Shown in pieces: positions 27,428-37,655 of a stretch of DNA of 64,000 bases (position 1 is its first letter; each line of letters opens with the position of its first letter). The position numbers and the translations under genes are program-made. The DNA comes from Chloroflexi bacterium TSY (GTDB lineage: Bacteria; Chloroflexota; Anaerolineae; Caldilineales; Caldilineaceae): NCBI GenBank assembly GCA_019217005.1, contig JAHBNG010000032.1, forward strand, positions 62,001-126,000, read 5' to 3'. A model generated the notes under the pieces. The model saw only the letters and a program-made list of their open reading frames with translations, was not told the DNA's origin and did no database searches.

Positions 27428-27940
27428 ATGACCACAACAGCCAAAATCGTTTCCCATACGGAAATTATGCGCCAACAGACGAACCGACCGCCAGTCCTGG
27501 TCTTGGTCGATGATCCGCAAGTACAGTCAGGTGGTGATGTGTGGCGCGGCCCCGTCTCTACTGGTGGCCAGAGCGGTGAAGTAACTTTGGCCGCTTTGAC
27601 GAGCAGCAACGGCTGGCTCGAAATAACATGGTCCGAACCAGCAACGGCGGTTGGTGTTCAGTTTTGGGGTGACCAAAACGATGGTTGGGCATGCATCTTG
27701 ATCAACAACGTGCAAGTGTGGGAAGGCAACACGGTCGGTGAAGGCGTCAACTTTGAGACCTACTTGGAGGTGCGCAATCTACCCAACGAGCGTCATACGG
27801 TGCGGGTCGAGGCAGTCGGTCGACCTGGTCGGGACGGAGGGGATGTTCACGTTGCCATAGTGACTTTCGGATGGGGAGAGGTGCCAGGTGAATCGGACGA
27901 GGGGAGTACCATCTTCCTGCCTTTTTTTACACGAACGTAA
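27428..27940 (+). CDS. Hypothetical protein ending in FLPFFTRT (170 aa)
   Basis: No signal peptide is evident in the first 20 residues. The core is beta-rich with repeated Trp (GDVWRGPVSTGGQSGE, WLEITWSEPATAVGVQFWGDQNDGW, ILINNVQVWEG), then VRVEAVGRPGRDGGDVHVAIVTFGWG, which looks like a carbohydrate-binding or jelly-roll type fold. The C-terminus STIFLPFFTRT resembles the YLPLI tail of the secreted protein at 8833. The gene ends 3 bp before a convergent metalloprotease gene. Function unknown. Confidence 0.65.
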   Translation: MTTTAKIVSHTEIMRQQTNRPPVLVLVDDPQVQSGGDVWRGPVSTGGQSGEVTLAALTSSNGWLEITWSEPATAVGVQFWGDQNDGWACILINNVQVWEGNTVGEGVNFETYLEVRNLPNERHTVRVEAVGRPGRDGGDVHVAIVTFGWGEVPGESDEGSTIFLPFFTRT

Positions 27941-27943
27941 ACT

Positions 27944-28690
27944 CTATCGCTGCCTATCTAGCAACCCTTGAGCGATATAGCGGGCCACGACAATCTCTTC
28001 CGGAGTTAAGTTCATACCATTTGTGCCGGGATACATCAATCGATCCGTGTCGTCTAAGGTATGATGCAACCCTAAAAGATGACCAATTTCATGTGATGTA
28101 ACACGCTCATCGTGGACTGACGGCTCGTCTGCGACAAAGAATGTATGCGTTCCCGAAGGTGCAATCCCATTAGGACCACCGATGGCTTGCGCATAGAAGG
28201 CATTCAACAGAGATGGTTTCGGAATCGAGAAACTGGTGCCTGCTGTCTGAAAAAAGAGTCGTAAGCGTCCAGCCGCTATCTCTTGAATAACGGCAATCGG
28301 AACTTCGATACGCTCGATCACTTGAACATCGATATGAATGTTGGCTTGCGCCCAAATTTGGTTGACATCTGCGAAGATGGTTTCAATGTCGCCAACTGTT
28401 CGCTTGCTAGATAATGCGTCCGCTTTGTCATCCAAAATATAGACGGAAATTGGCACGGTAATCAGTTCAAAGCGCTGCTGACTATCTTGTTGCGCAGAAG
28501 TTCGCTCACTCAACGAGGTCGGAGCATCGACCAGATTGAGCTGCAGCGGTACGGCAGATTCGTCGTCAGTCTGAACGTGGACTGTACAACCCGCTGTCGC
28601 ATTGGTAAGCAAAACGACAAACAGAAGCGCTAGCAAGTAAATGAAATATCGACCCTGGGTATATGAAATCATACGAAGAGCATAATGCAC
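27944..28690 (-). CDS. Metzincin-type zinc metalloprotease, predicted lipoprotein
   Basis: About 248 residues. An N-terminal hydrophobic segment (YLLALLFVVLLTNA) ends in the lipobox TAGC, so the protein is probably anchored on the outer face of the membrane. The zinc-binding motif HEIGHLLGLHH (HExxHxxGxxH) is near residue 208, followed by a Met-turn candidate in RLMYPGTNGM, the pattern of matrixin/archaemetzincin-like peptidases. No propeptide is recognised. The start used is a GTG at 28690; an ATG six codons later would also keep the signal. The substrate is unknown. Confidence 0.85.
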   Translation of the reverse strand: MHYALRMISYTQGRYFIYLLALLFVVLLTNATAGCTVHVQTDDESAVPLQLNLVDAPTSLSERTSAQQDSQQRFELITVPISVYILDDKADALSSKRTVGDIETIFADVNQIWAQANIHIDVQVIERIEVPIAVIQEIAAGRLRLFFQTAGTSFSIPKPSLLNAFYAQAIGGPNGIAPSGTHTFFVADEPSVHDERVTSHEIGHLLGLHHTLDDTDRLMYPGTNGMNLTPEEIVVARYIAQGLLDRQR

Positions 28691-28791
28691 CCTGCCATTT
28701 TGCTCTGTAAGAAATTAGACATACACGAACTTAGACATTATTTAGCGATAATTTCGATGACGGTATATCGAACCAGAGACAGGAGTCACAA

Positions 28792-29553
28792 ATGAAAACG
28801 AATTCTATCCCCATCTCAGAAGTTATGATTCGCGCCATCGAGGTCTTTGTCCAAGGCTTTACCTTTACGCGCAGCTTTACCCATCCTTATCTGGCAGAAA
28901 AGGTCGGGCCGGTTTGGGTGATGCGCGACGCCCCACGCAAGCGAGGCAATTACCGTACCGAAGAATGGGTTGCATATGGAGTCGCGCCAAGCGAGATTGA
29001 CCGGGTTGCACGGGCCCAAACGCGAGGACGCTATACGATCTGTGCATTCTGCTATAAGGATGAATCAGATGAGCCGCTGCGTGCTGAGTTCAAGGAACTC
29101 GGATATCGTCTAAATGCAACCGAACCATTGATGATCCATTCGCTCACGCAGATTCCCTCATTTGAAGCGCCAGCCATCATCAGACGAGTGACTACTCAAG
29201 AGCTAGCAGATCGCGTCAACAAAGCGGCTCGATCACGCCAGATCCTACCAGAACATTTACAGAACGACGCACCCCTTCGAGAATACACTGCGCTCATTGA
29301 TGAGGAAGTCGTAGGCTGGGTGGGCAGCATCATGGCGGGGAATGACACCTGGTGTTCCAACATGTACGTAAAAACCGAATTTCGTCGCCGTGGGATTGCG
29401 CGTGCAATGCTGAGTCAGATGTTACACGATGACAGGAATGCTGGTGCGGAACAGGCCGTTCTTTTGGCCAGCCATACCGGTGCGAAACTCTACCCCGTCG
29501 TCGGGTACGAGCAGATCGGGACATTGTTGATCTATACGCCGAAGAGAGAATAA
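28792..29553 (+). CDS. GNAT-family N-acetyltransferase
   Basis: 253 residues. The C-terminal half carries the acetyl-CoA signature of GNAT enzymes, VKTEFRRRGIARAMLSQML (R/Q-x-x-G-x-G/A type, about residue 195), followed by VLLASHTGAKLYPVVGYEQIG. The N-terminal half is a less conserved GNAT-like domain, common in two-domain members. CAGGAG seven bases before the ATG supports the start. The acceptor is unknown. It stands alone, facing away from the metalloprotease and convergent with the broken sulfatase. Confidence 0.85.
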   Translation: MKTNSIPISEVMIRAIEVFVQGFTFTRSFTHPYLAEKVGPVWVMRDAPRKRGNYRTEEWVAYGVAPSEIDRVARAQTRGRYTICAFCYKDESDEPLRAEFKELGYRLNATEPLMIHSLTQIPSFEAPAIIRRVTTQELADRVNKAARSRQILPEHLQNDAPLREYTALIDEEVVGWVGSIMAGNDTWCSNMYVKTEFRRRGIARAMLSQMLHDDRNAGAEQAVLLASHTGAKLYPVVGYEQIGTLLIYTPKRE

Positions 29554-30733
29554 TGATCAAGGTCAAGGAATTACAGCAAGCTATTCATTTCTGGTTTCAG
29601 ATCCCATCGATATTGTTCCCCTGGCTCTGTATTCTTGGCCCATGCTGACAATATGGCGTTGTCAGTGCGCTTGGCCGTCAGAATCTCGGCGATTGCCTCA
29701 GGATCCCAGTCAGCCAGTATCCTTTTGCGCAATGTCTCCAATAACTCCTGACAATCTGAGCCACCTGCTCGGTTGGTCAGCTCACCCGGATCCTCCGCCA
29801 AATTAAAGAGTTGAGGTGGTGCACCATGATCATAGATCAGCTTCCACTCATTGTACCGCACCATACGCTGATAACAGGTCGCAAGTTGCCTGGACTCTGT
29901 CGGTGTTGGGCTACCGGGTGTATATTGATCAGCACAATACTCAGAGAAGGCGATATCCACCCAATCGGGCGTTGGGCGCTCATCCGATATTAAGCCCAGA
30001 AAGCTGCGCCCTGCTGCGTTGGTCAACGGGGGTGCATCGAGTGCATCAACCATGGTCGCCGCCACATCTAATGCACTCACCACGTTGCTGATCCGTTGTC
30101 CACTCCGCACTACGCCTGGCCAGGAAACGATCAACGGGACGCGCACCGATTCTTCGTAAAAGACGTGCTTCCACCAAAGACCGTGCTCGCCCACCATATC
30201 ACCATGATCCGAGGTGTAGACAATCATGGTATTGTCGGCCAGGCCATTGGCTTCAAGCGCCTCCAGAATCTGCCCCACCATCATATCAACGGCATGGACC
30301 AATCCCCAGTAGGCCGCCCGGGCCCGCAACACCATTTCATCCGGTGTGGCTTCTTCCAGTCCGGTAAATGTACGCCAAGCACGCATGTAGGGATGTGTGG
30401 TTTCCGCAAACGGCGTCTGTTTCTTAGGCATCCCAATCCGTTCCCGATAATAATCATACTCTGCTTTGCGGGCCACAAATGGCGCGTGGGGCAACATAAA
30501 GCCAACGGTGATGCTAAAGGGGTCGATCTCACCATAGGTTCGCTTTTGCACACCCAGCTGGTTCAGCAGATCGACCGTGGCCGCAGTCACATACTCATCG
30601 TGTACTTGGTAGCTGCTTTGGCCCGCACCGGACTTGATCAAGCTCATGCGGTCAGGGCCTGCGGTGCCGTCGAGAATCCCTCGATCCACTGGTGGACCAC
30701 CACCGATATAGTTGGGACTGTGGTCGCCGACTA

Positions 30734-32059
30734 GTACAGAAAGGCATAAATGATTACATAGATAATTGCAGGAGTTATGTAAACTGGAGGCATCGATAAT
30801 ATCCCAAAGAAGGAGAAAAAGAGATGCCAGGTCCAGAAGCCGAAAAAATCGAACTAAGCCCAAAAGCGAAAGAAGGTCTAGAGCAGTTAGTCAAGGGGCA
30901 CACAACGGGCCAACAGATGGTCAAGCGAGCGCAGATAATTTTGTACGCAGCTGCGGGTAAAGATTCTGGGACAATTAGCCTAGAAGTGGGCGTGTCTCGC
31001 AAAACGGTCTTCAACTGGAAAAAAGAGATGGCTAGCTCTAGAAGCGATACCGCTGGAAGAACTCACAGCGCAAGAGAGGTTGGAAGACCTGCCACGTCCT
31101 GGGGCACCGTCCGTAATCACGGCAGACCAAAGATGCCAACTGGAAGCCTTGGCCTGTGAATCGCCAGAGAAGTGCGGGCGTCCCATCAGCGAATGGACAG
31201 GGCGAGAAATCGCCGACGAACTGGTCAAGCGAAATATAGTAGAAAGTATCTCACCCAGACATGCGGCGAGGCTTTTAAAAAAGATGCATCAATTCGGCCC
31301 CATATGAGTCGCTACTGGCAAAACACGCCCAAGGATGAACTCTTTGAGGTGAAGAGCCAAACCATCAATGACCTCTATGCCCGTGCTTCTGAACTGGCGA
31401 AGAAGGGTGAACTCGTTGTTTCCAACGATGAAAAGACAGGGGGTTCAAGCCCTCGAAAGGAAATATCCCGATCGTCCAACTGTCCCTGGCAAAGACCGTC
31501 TCATTGAGCATGAGTATATCCGTCATGGCACCTTAGCCTTCATCCTGACATTCAATGTTGCCTTGGGTGGCATTCTCTGGGTCACTGCTGAACCCACCCG
31601 CACCGAGCACGATTATGTTGCACATATTCGCCAGATGGTTGAGGCACACCCTCACATCAAACGTTGGCATATCGTGGTTGATAATCTCAACATCCATTGC
31701 TCCGAATCTCTTGTTCGCTACGTGGCCGCTGAGTCGGACATCACCTGTGATCTTGGTGTAAAAGGCAAATCTGGCATCCTCGAATCCATGAAGACTCGTG
31801 CCGAATTCTTGTCCCATCAAGAACATCGCATTGTCTTCTACTATACGCCTAAACATGCTTCCTGGATGAATCAGATTGAAATCTGGATTAGCATTTTGGT
31901 CCGTAAACTATTGCGCAAAGGTTCTTTTCTTTCTCTTGATGACTTACGCAACAAAGTTTTCGCTTTCATTGACTACTACAACCAAACTATGGCTAAACCT
32001 TTCCAGTGGACCTACAAGGGCAAGGCTCTATCTGCGTAATCATTTATGCCTCTTTGTAC
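30734..32059 (+). mobile_element. IS630-like insertion sequence (1326 bp)
   Basis: Ends GTACAGAAAGGCATAAATGA and GTACAAAGAGGCATAAATGA (the second from the complementary right end) are near-perfect inverted repeats of about 30 bp. They are flanked by a TA duplication (30732-30733 and 32060-32061), as expected for IS630/Tc1-like insertion; CTAG is an equivalent reading. Insertion is in the sulfatase gene. Confidence 0.9.
30824..32039 (+). pseudogene. IS630-family transposase, frameshifted
   Basis: Starts at ATG 30824 with AAGGAG upstream. A helix-turn-helix region (AQIILYAAAGKDSGTISLEVGVSRKTVFNWKK) and a second one (EIADELVKRNI ... SPRHAARLLKK) precede the DDE domain: VSNDEKTG (first Asp), IVVDNLNIH (second Asp), and [18 protein letters not shown] (Glu). 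Frame changes are needed near 31030, 31290 and 31440, so it cannot be made as one chain. The element is recent enough to keep its ends but the enzyme is dead unless recoded. Confidence 0.85.
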
Positions 32060-32575
32060 TAGTCGTTCTGCATAGCCGTGGAGCTGATCGGGACCAAGCG
32101 AGTGCATTCGGCCAACGAGCGTTGGTCGATAACCCGCTGCGCCCATGCTGTGGGCAAAGGTCGGAATGCCGGAGCTAAGGATGTGGTTATTGGTCCAGAC
32201 TTCATTCTGGTGCGGATGGCGCGCCGTGAGCATGGACATGCGCGAAGGAACGCAGATGGGCGACGGACAGTAGACGGCGTCGAAAACGGCTCCATTTGCC
32301 GCCAGTCGGTCCAGATTGGGCGTTTGCACCAATGGGTCACCATAACAACCCGTGACAAAGGGATTGTGTTGGTCAGTGTGGATATAGAGCAGATTCGGAC
32401 GTTGTTGGGTTGTCATAGGGTTCCTGATGGTTTCTGTTTGTGATGATTGTTTTAAGGCAACAATTTGGGTGGCGAACGTGGTACGTGTTGCGTATTGCGT
32501 GGTACCGGTTACAAAAAGCTTTCAGCTAATCAGCCGTCAGCTAAAGTGAAGTCAGTTTGAGAACGCGAGTTCTGA

Positions 32576-32640
32576 ATCTTCCCGGAAGGGGTCACAGATC
32601 GGCCCGTCTACCTACAATATCTGACCCCTTCCGGGAAGAT
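32576..32640. repeat. Perfect 19-bp-arm hairpin (family 6)
   Basis: ATCTTCCCGGAAGGGGTCA and its exact complement are separated by 27 bp. A related hairpin with diverged arms is at 51229-51294, which suggests a dispersed repeat rather than a simple terminator. Confidence 0.75.
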
Positions 32641-32778
32641 GGGCCGGCGAAAACTATCGTTCTCTATCAGATTTCACTATAGGTCGAAGCGACCACTTCG
32701 TGTTTGGTTACAGATGCGTAGCATCCACAGCCAGAATTGGGCCAGATTTCGGGGTCGATTTTTATACTTTCCTATGCT

Positions 32779-32985
32779 CAGTAGATCCAAATTTGGCGTT
32801 TTTGGCTATTTTCAGTCGAGATTGCAGGGATTTTGGAGTCATTTATTCAGATTTCGGTTACAGAAAACAACCTATTTCATATCTGAAAATCGCCCAAATC
32901 TAACGCAAAAACTAGATATCGACCGGCAAATTTGTATTTATGTCAACTGTTTAGCCAGAATTCTCTCTCAAAACCTGAAATTTGG
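32779..32985. mobile_element. MITE-1 copy, right tip deleted
   Basis: Starts CAGTAGATCCAAATTT and matches the full copies up to TTTGGA at 32985, where the final 8 or so bases are missing. The 20 bp to its left (TTTCCTATGCT context) also resemble the left flank of the 17755 copy, so these two share more than the element itself. Confidence 0.8.
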
Positions 32986-33017
32986 AGAGAGTATAGATGT
33001 CCCCGATGTATCTGTCA

Positions 33018-33119
33018 AGGCCATTCCAGAAAAATAATTACGCATAAAGACAAGTGCTTCCGCCTGGAATGGCTTTGGCTTTTCCCATCGAATTGGGTGT
33101 TTTTTCTCTGGAAAAGCCC
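33018..33119. mobile_element. MITE-3 copy (102 bp)
   Basis: Ends AGGCCATTCCAGAAAAATAA and CTCTGGAAAAGCCC, with internal GGAATGGCTTTGGCTTTTCC. It has the same length and layout as 57098-57199, and 38366-38470 is an inverted copy. Confidence 0.7.
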
Positions 33120-33172
33120 AAACGGATCAAAACAGTTCAGTGGGATCATTCACCAATGTTAGGAATATGGGA

Positions 33173-33245
33173 GTATGTCCCAAAGTTTGTAAATGGGGCG
33201 GTTCTCTGACCGAACAGTGTTCATTTACACACTTTGGGGTACAGA
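33173..33245. repeat. Palindromic repeat family 5, uninterrupted copy (73 bp)
   Basis: Arms TGTCCCAAAGTTTGTAAATG and the complement of TGTACCCCAAAGTGTGTAAA. It is the reference form for the split copies at 18034-18186 and 57041-57220. Confidence 0.7.
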
Positions 33246-33387
33246 CTCAGAATATTGCCGAGATTCGCTTTAAACAATGTGTGGTATAGAATGGTAGAAT
33301 AGCTGGAGACGTGTTGCCCAACCGATGTTTCATGTAGCACCATGCATGCGGTGTACGCAAAACTGTAGAACGTATCAACAAAACTCT

Positions 33388-34758
33388 ATGTCATCTTCAT
33401 CTGTCGCAATTGAATCAACAACAGCCAATTCAGAGTCCATTTCTCGCCAACCACTCGCCATGCGCCGCATTGTTCAAATATGGTGGCCGCTCGCCGCAGG
33501 CTGGATTTTGATGACGGTGGAAATGCCCATTCTTACAGCAGTGATTGCACGTGCTCCACTACCGGAAATCAATCTCGCCACTTGGGGATTGATTTTTCCG
33601 ATTACGCTCATTCTTGCCTCGCCGATTATTTCGATTATGGCAGCATCGACGACGCTGAGCAAAGATTGGGTGTCATATCAAAAATTGCATCGGTTTACCT
33701 ACACTCTGGTCGTGGGCTTGACAACGATTCACGCGTTGCTGGCATTTACACCCCTCTATGATTGGCTCGTTATTCAGATCATTGCAGCTCCTGCGGAACT
33801 GATCGAGCCAGGTCGCATCGGCTTTCGCATTATGCTACCCTTTCTGTGGGGCTTAGCCATACGCCGTATCAATTATGATGTGTTAATTCGCTTCGGCTAT
33901 TCACGTGCCGTTACCCTTGGTGCTGCAACGCGTCTTGGCGTTGACGCTCTCGTCCTCCTTTTTTTTCAACTGGCTGGTGGCACATCGGGAATTGTGATTG
34001 CCACAACGATCATCACAGCTGGTGTTGTTGGCGAGGCGCTCTATTCTATGATGCGCGTACGCCCTATCTTGCGGGAGCATCTCAAACCAGCGCCGCCTGT
34101 TGCAGAGCCTTTGACCTTGCACATCCTGCTAAACTTTTACATACCGCTTGTGCTCACAACAATGCTCCAAATCCTCATTCAACCCATCGTGACCGCGGCG
34201 CTGAGTCGTATGCCCAACCCCATTGATTCATTGGCCGTTTGGCCTGTGGTTTATAGTATGCTGATTGTCTTATCCAGTGTGGGCATTACATACGTGGAGG
34301 CGGTCGTTGTTCTGCTCGATGAGCCACGCGCTCTAGATAGTCTCTATCGCTTTACCACGCGGCTGGGATTAGGAGTCTTGGGGATTCTGCTATTGGTCAA
34401 CGCGACCCCCTTGGCTGGTCTATTGTTTAACCAGATGGCCTCCTTACCGGCTCCCCTGATTCTCTTGGCGCAGCAGGGCTTATGGCTCGCTCTTCCCTGG
34501 CCAATGCTGATCACGATTGATGCACTTTTTCAGGGTGCGCTCCTCAACAGTCGCCGAACCCGCGGCATCTCTGAATCAGTCACGATTTCGCTCACTGTGA
34601 CAACGTTGATCCTCGTTTTGGGCATTTTCTGGGGTCAATGGCCGGGGCTCTATGTGTGTCTATTTTCAATGGTGATTGGCGGGATCATACGAACAGGATG
34701 GCTCTGGTATCGAGCTAGGCCAACTTTGCGCTCTATCCGGTTACAGGAAGTGGTATAG
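33388..34758 (+). CDS. MATE/ANK-like multispanning membrane protein
   Basis: About 456 residues with roughly twelve hydrophobic helices, beginning around IVQIWWPLAAGWILMTVEMPILTAVIARAPLPEINLAAW-like sequence (here LPEINLATWGLIF) and ending with IFWGQWPGLYVCLFSMVIGGIIRTGWLW. The internal two-fold repeat (first half from about residue 25, second from about 245, LLNFYIPLVLTTMLQILIQPIVTAALSRMP) is typical of the MOP/MATE flippase superfamily; the motif set is close to ANK-type proteins. The substrate is unknown. An upstream in-frame ATG at 33325 exists, but the added residues look non-coding. No ribosome site decides. Confidence 0.65.
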   Translation: MSSSSVAIESTTANSESISRQPLAMRRIVQIWWPLAAGWILMTVEMPILTAVIARAPLPEINLATWGLIFPITLILASPIISIMAASTTLSKDWVSYQKLHRFTYTLVVGLTTIHALLAFTPLYDWLVIQIIAAPAELIEPGRIGFRIMLPFLWGLAIRRINYDVLIRFGYSRAVTLGAATRLGVDALVLLFFQLAGGTSGIVIATTIITAGVVGEALYSMMRVRPILREHLKPAPPVAEPLTLHILLNFYIPLVLTTMLQILIQPIVTAALSRMPNPIDSLAVWPVVYSMLIVLSSVGITYVEAVVVLLDEPRALDSLYRFTTRLGLGVLGILLLVNATPLAGLLFNQMASLPAPLILLAQQGLWLALPWPMLITIDALFQGALLNSRRTRGISESVTISLTVTTLILVLGIFWGQWPGLYVCLFSMVIGGIIRTGWLWYRARPTLRSIRLQEVV

Positions 34759-34820
34759 GTTGAGGAAGAGGCTACTGAGTTACATATTCGATTCAGTGAA
34801 AAGCACTATTGGGAGAAATA

Positions 34821-36872
34821 ATGAACGCACCAACTATTGCTCCATATGGTACATGGACATCACCAATTACAGGCAAGCTGCTTGCTGCTGTCGGCATGCG
34901 CTTTCAGGGAATCTGTATCGATGGCGATCGGATCTATTGGAATGAGATGCGCCCAACCGAAGAGGGGCGTTATGTCATTGTGGGGAAAGATGAAAATGAG
35001 CAGATAAGAGACATTACACCACAGGACTTTAACGTTCGGACTCGGGTACACGAATACGGCGGCGGTTCATTTATCACCCATGATGAGGTTCTGTTCTTTG
35101 TCAATTTTGCAGATCAGAGGCTCTATCGACAGCAACTAGGCACACAGGGTGCGTTGCAACAGCCCGAACCATTGACCTCCACTGAGGGGATGCGTTACGC
35201 CGATATGGTGTTTGATTCGCAGCGGCAGCGTCTCATTTGTGTTCGAGAAGATCATTCGAATGCAGATCAAGAGGCAGTCAACACGATTGTTGCAGTCGAT
35301 CTGACAAGCGACTCCGCCAGTGACTTGGGAAATCATGAACGGGAAACTGTCTTAATATCCGGCCATGATTTCTATTCTTCACCCTGTTTGAGTCCTGACG
35401 GCAAGCAGCTCGCCTGGGTTGCTTGGAATCATCCAGAGATGCCCTGGACCAATAGTGAATTATGGGTCGGTGAAATTGATGAAGATGGGTCGGTCATCCA
35501 TCTTCACCAGCTTGCCGGGGGTCAGAATGAATCGGTCTTTCAGCCAACTTGGTCGCCTTCGGGCACACTCTATTTTGTTTCTGACCGGGCGGGATGGTGG
35601 AACTTATATCGGTGGCAAAATGGGTCGACTGAATCAGTTGTCCAGAGCCTGCCGGACAACTCGTCCCATCAACAAACAGATACGACGGGCAACGCAGACA
35701 ATGAACGCTCGATGAAAGCCGTGTTGGAAGCTGAGTTTGGTATCCCCCAGTGGAGCTTTGATTCGTGCACATATGGTTTCCGCGATGACAATGAGATAAT
35801 CTGTAGTTACACGCAACAAGGAAGATGGTTTCTGGCCCGGTTAGAGAGTCAAAGCGGAAAGCTGACGCCCTACAATCTCCCTTATACCCATATTCAGAAT
35901 GTCCAAGTTGCTGAACAATTCGCAGTTTTTGAGGGAGCATCACCAACGACATCCGCCGCGGTTGTCAAAATCGATCTTGCGTCCGGCCAGCATTCGGTTT
36001 TGCAAGACGTCGGTGCAGTACCCGTTCAGCCAGGCTATCTCTCCATTCCCAAATCCATCGAGTTTCCCACCGAAGATGGTCTAACGGCACACGGAATCTA
36101 CTATCCACCCGTGAACCGGGATTTTACAGGGCCTGCAGATGAGCGGCCGCCACTCATTGTGATCAGTCACGGTGGGCCAACGGGTTCTACCTCGAGCAAG
36201 TTTGATTTAAAGACTCAATATTGGACAAGCCGGGGCTTTGCTGTATTGGACGTCAATTATGGAGGCAGCACTGGCTATGGTCGAGCCTACCGACAACGGT
36301 TGGACGGGCAGTGGGGCATTGTTGACGTAAATGATTGTGCCAATGGAGCACTTTTTCTGGCAGAACAAGGCGAGGTGGATGGAGAACGATTGGTTATTCG
36401 AGGCGGTAGCGCCGGTGGATATACGACTTTGGCCGCCTTGGCTTTTCGGGACGTCTTTAAGGCTGGGGCTAGCCATTTTGGCGTGAGTGATTTGGCCGCC
36501 TTGGCCGCCGAGACCCATAAATTTGAATCACGCTATTTGGATAACCTCGTTGGACCCTATCCAGCGCAAGAAGCGCTCTATCGAGAACGCTCCCCGATCC
36601 ATCATGCAGACAAACTTTCTTGTCCCGTTATCTTCTTCCAGGGATTAGAAGACAAAATTGTACTACCCAATCAGGCCGAGATGATGGTGGATGCACTTCG
36701 TCAAAAAGGAATTCCGGTAGCTTATCTGCCCTTTGGAGGAGAGCAGCATGGATTCCGTCAAGCAAAAAACATCATACGGGCCCATGAGGCAGAGCTTTAT
36801 TTCTATGCCCGCGTCTTTGGTTTTGAATTGCCCAATGAGATCGAGCCAGTGGAAATTGAAAATTTAAATTGA
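34821..36872 (+). CDS. S9-family serine peptidase (acylaminoacyl/dipeptidyl peptidase type)
   Basis: 683 residues from the ATG at 34821, which has GGGAG upstream (the ATG at 34809 is less well placed). The N-terminal two thirds form a beta-propeller with TolB-like repeats (SPCLSPDGKQLAWVAWNHPEMPW, FQPTWSPSGTLYFVSDRAGWWNLYRW). The C-terminal alpha/beta hydrolase domain has the nucleophile in RGGSAGGYTTLAAL, the acid in GLEDKIVLPNQ and the His in EQHGFRQ. No signal peptide is seen, so it is probably cytosolic and cuts short peptides. The AlkD-like gene follows after 7 bp. Confidence 0.92.
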   Translation: MNAPTIAPYGTWTSPITGKLLAAVGMRFQGICIDGDRIYWNEMRPTEEGRYVIVGKDENEQIRDITPQDFNVRTRVHEYGGGSFITHDEVLFFVNFADQRLYRQQLGTQGALQQPEPLTSTEGMRYADMVFDSQRQRLICVREDHSNADQEAVNTIVAVDLTSDSASDLGNHERETVLISGHDFYSSPCLSPDGKQLAWVAWNHPEMPWTNSELWVGEIDEDGSVIHLHQLAGGQNESVFQPTWSPSGTLYFVSDRAGWWNLYRWQNGSTESVVQSLPDNSSHQQTDTTGNADNERSMKAVLEAEFGIPQWSFDSCTYGFRDDNEIICSYTQQGRWFLARLESQSGKLTPYNLPYTHIQNVQVAEQFAVFEGASPTTSAAVVKIDLASGQHSVLQDVGAVPVQPGYLSIPKSIEFPTEDGLTAHGIYYPPVNRDFTGPADERPPLIVISHGGPTGSTSSKFDLKTQYWTSRGFAVLDVNYGGSTGYGRAYRQRLDGQWGIVDVNDCANGALFLAEQGEVDGERLVIRGGSAGGYTTLAALAFRDVFKAGASHFGVSDLAALAAETHKFESRYLDNLVGPYPAQEALYRERSPIHHADKLSCPVIFFQGLEDKIVLPNQAEMMVDALRQKGIPVAYLPFGGEQHGFRQAKNIIRAHEAELYFYARVFGFELPNEIEPVEIENLN

Positions 36873-36879
36873 GCAAACC

Positions 36880-37608
36880 ATGACGACGATACAAAGCATT
36901 CGAACCACTTTACACGTAAAGCTCACAAAACAGATCGACCCGGAATACTTGACGAAGATCCGCGAACTTGTTCCCTCTGAGTGGACAATTCTCGGTGTGC
37001 GCGTGCCAGTATTGCAAGCAATAGCGAAAGAGCTAAAAAAAGAGCATCGAAGCTTTGAGAGCGACGATCTGGTTATGCTCCTCGACGATGCGTTTGCCGA
37101 TCGGTGCCGTGAAGAAGTTTTGGTCTACCTTTTTTGGCTGGCCACGATGAAACGTCAGTTGAATTCGTCGCTTTGGTCATCGATCGATCATTGGGTGGGA
37201 CAGATTGTTGATTGGGAAACATGCGATCAACTTGCGACCAAGGTTGCTGCGGTCATTGTTGACCAAACAATCGTTGATGGAGAGCCCAAATTGGTCGATG
37301 AACTGATAGGTTGGACAAAATCCGACTACGTATGGCGTCGGCGCTTCCCCGCTGCAACTGCATCAGCACTCAACCAGAAGGGACGGGCCCATGTCGCCGA
37401 AACTTTGCGCATCTGCGAAAACCTGATGCAGGATGATGACGCGATGGTGCGTAAAGCGGTGGGATGGGCGCTCCGTGAAGCGAGTAAGCGGGATGAACAG
37501 ACTGTATTTGAGTTTTTGACGCAATGGAAAACGATTGCACCGCGAGGGCTTTTGCGAGAAAGTGCACAGAAGCTATCCGAGCCCCATCAGGTTGCGTTGC
37601 TGGAGTAG
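36880..37608 (+). CDS. DNA alkylation repair-like HEAT protein (AlkD family)
   Basis: 242 residues built of HEAT-like helical repeats, with the family patterns ILGVRVPVLQAIAKELKKE, WLATMKRQLNSSLW, VDWETCDQL, YVWRRRFPAA and MVRKAVGWALREAS. AlkD-type enzymes excise 3- and 7-alkylated purines. Family members differ in activity, and the catalytic Asp/Trp pair cannot be assigned with certainty here, so glycosylase function is a family-level inference. It is 7 bp from the S9 peptidase, probably in one transcript that ends at the hairpin after 37608. Confidence 0.85.
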   Translation: MTTIQSIRTTLHVKLTKQIDPEYLTKIRELVPSEWTILGVRVPVLQAIAKELKKEHRSFESDDLVMLLDDAFADRCREEVLVYLFWLATMKRQLNSSLWSSIDHWVGQIVDWETCDQLATKVAAVIVDQTIVDGEPKLVDELIGWTKSDYVWRRRFPAATASALNQKGRAHVAETLRICENLMQDDDAMVRKAVGWALREASKRDEQTVFEFLTQWKTIAPRGLLRESAQKLSEPHQVALLE

Positions 37609-37623
37609 TCGTTCGGTATAAAA

Positions 37624-37654
37624 AAAGGGCTTTCCCATAGAAAAGTCCTTTCTT
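37624..37654 (+). terminator. Rho-independent-like terminator after the AlkD gene
   Basis: AAAGGGCTTT (37624) and AAAAGTCCTTT (37641) form a stem with a short loop, ending in T-rich sequence. It sits between the AlkD gene and the oppositely oriented tRNA, and can also serve the tRNA. Confidence 0.55.
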
Positions 37655-37655
37655 G

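Larger units (their letters stand above)
29571..32416 (-). pseudogene. Type I sulfatase, split by an IS630-like element
   Basis: The N-terminal part (32416-32060) has metal-binding LLYIHTDQHNP and the formylglycine signature SPICVPSRMSMLTA, with Cys in CxPxR, which needs maturation by a sulfatase-modifying enzyme. The C-terminal part (30733-29571) has TMIVYTSDHGDMVGEHGLWWKHVFYEESVRVPLI, all sulfatase metal and substrate regions. Removing the 1326-bp element plus the 2-bp TA duplication (30732-32059) restores GYAERLV-GDHSPN in frame and a protein of about 505 residues. The C-terminal ORF now starts inside the IS. Formerly a periplasmic or cytosolic sulfate-ester hydrolase; now inactive. Confidence 0.92.
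32417..33387. other. Gene-free island of four different palindromic elements
   Basis: 970 bp between the sulfatase start and the MATE-like gene. It holds a CCGGAAGG hairpin (32576-32640), MITE-1 (32779-32985), MITE-3 (33018-33119) and the family-5 palindrome (33173-33245). Apart from these I see nothing coding. Confidence 0.7.

Noticed and set aside
30096..30734. 212-codon plus-strand reading frame opposite the sulfatase
   Set aside because: The minus strand encodes all sulfatase motifs; this frame is Cys/His-rich shadow sequence.
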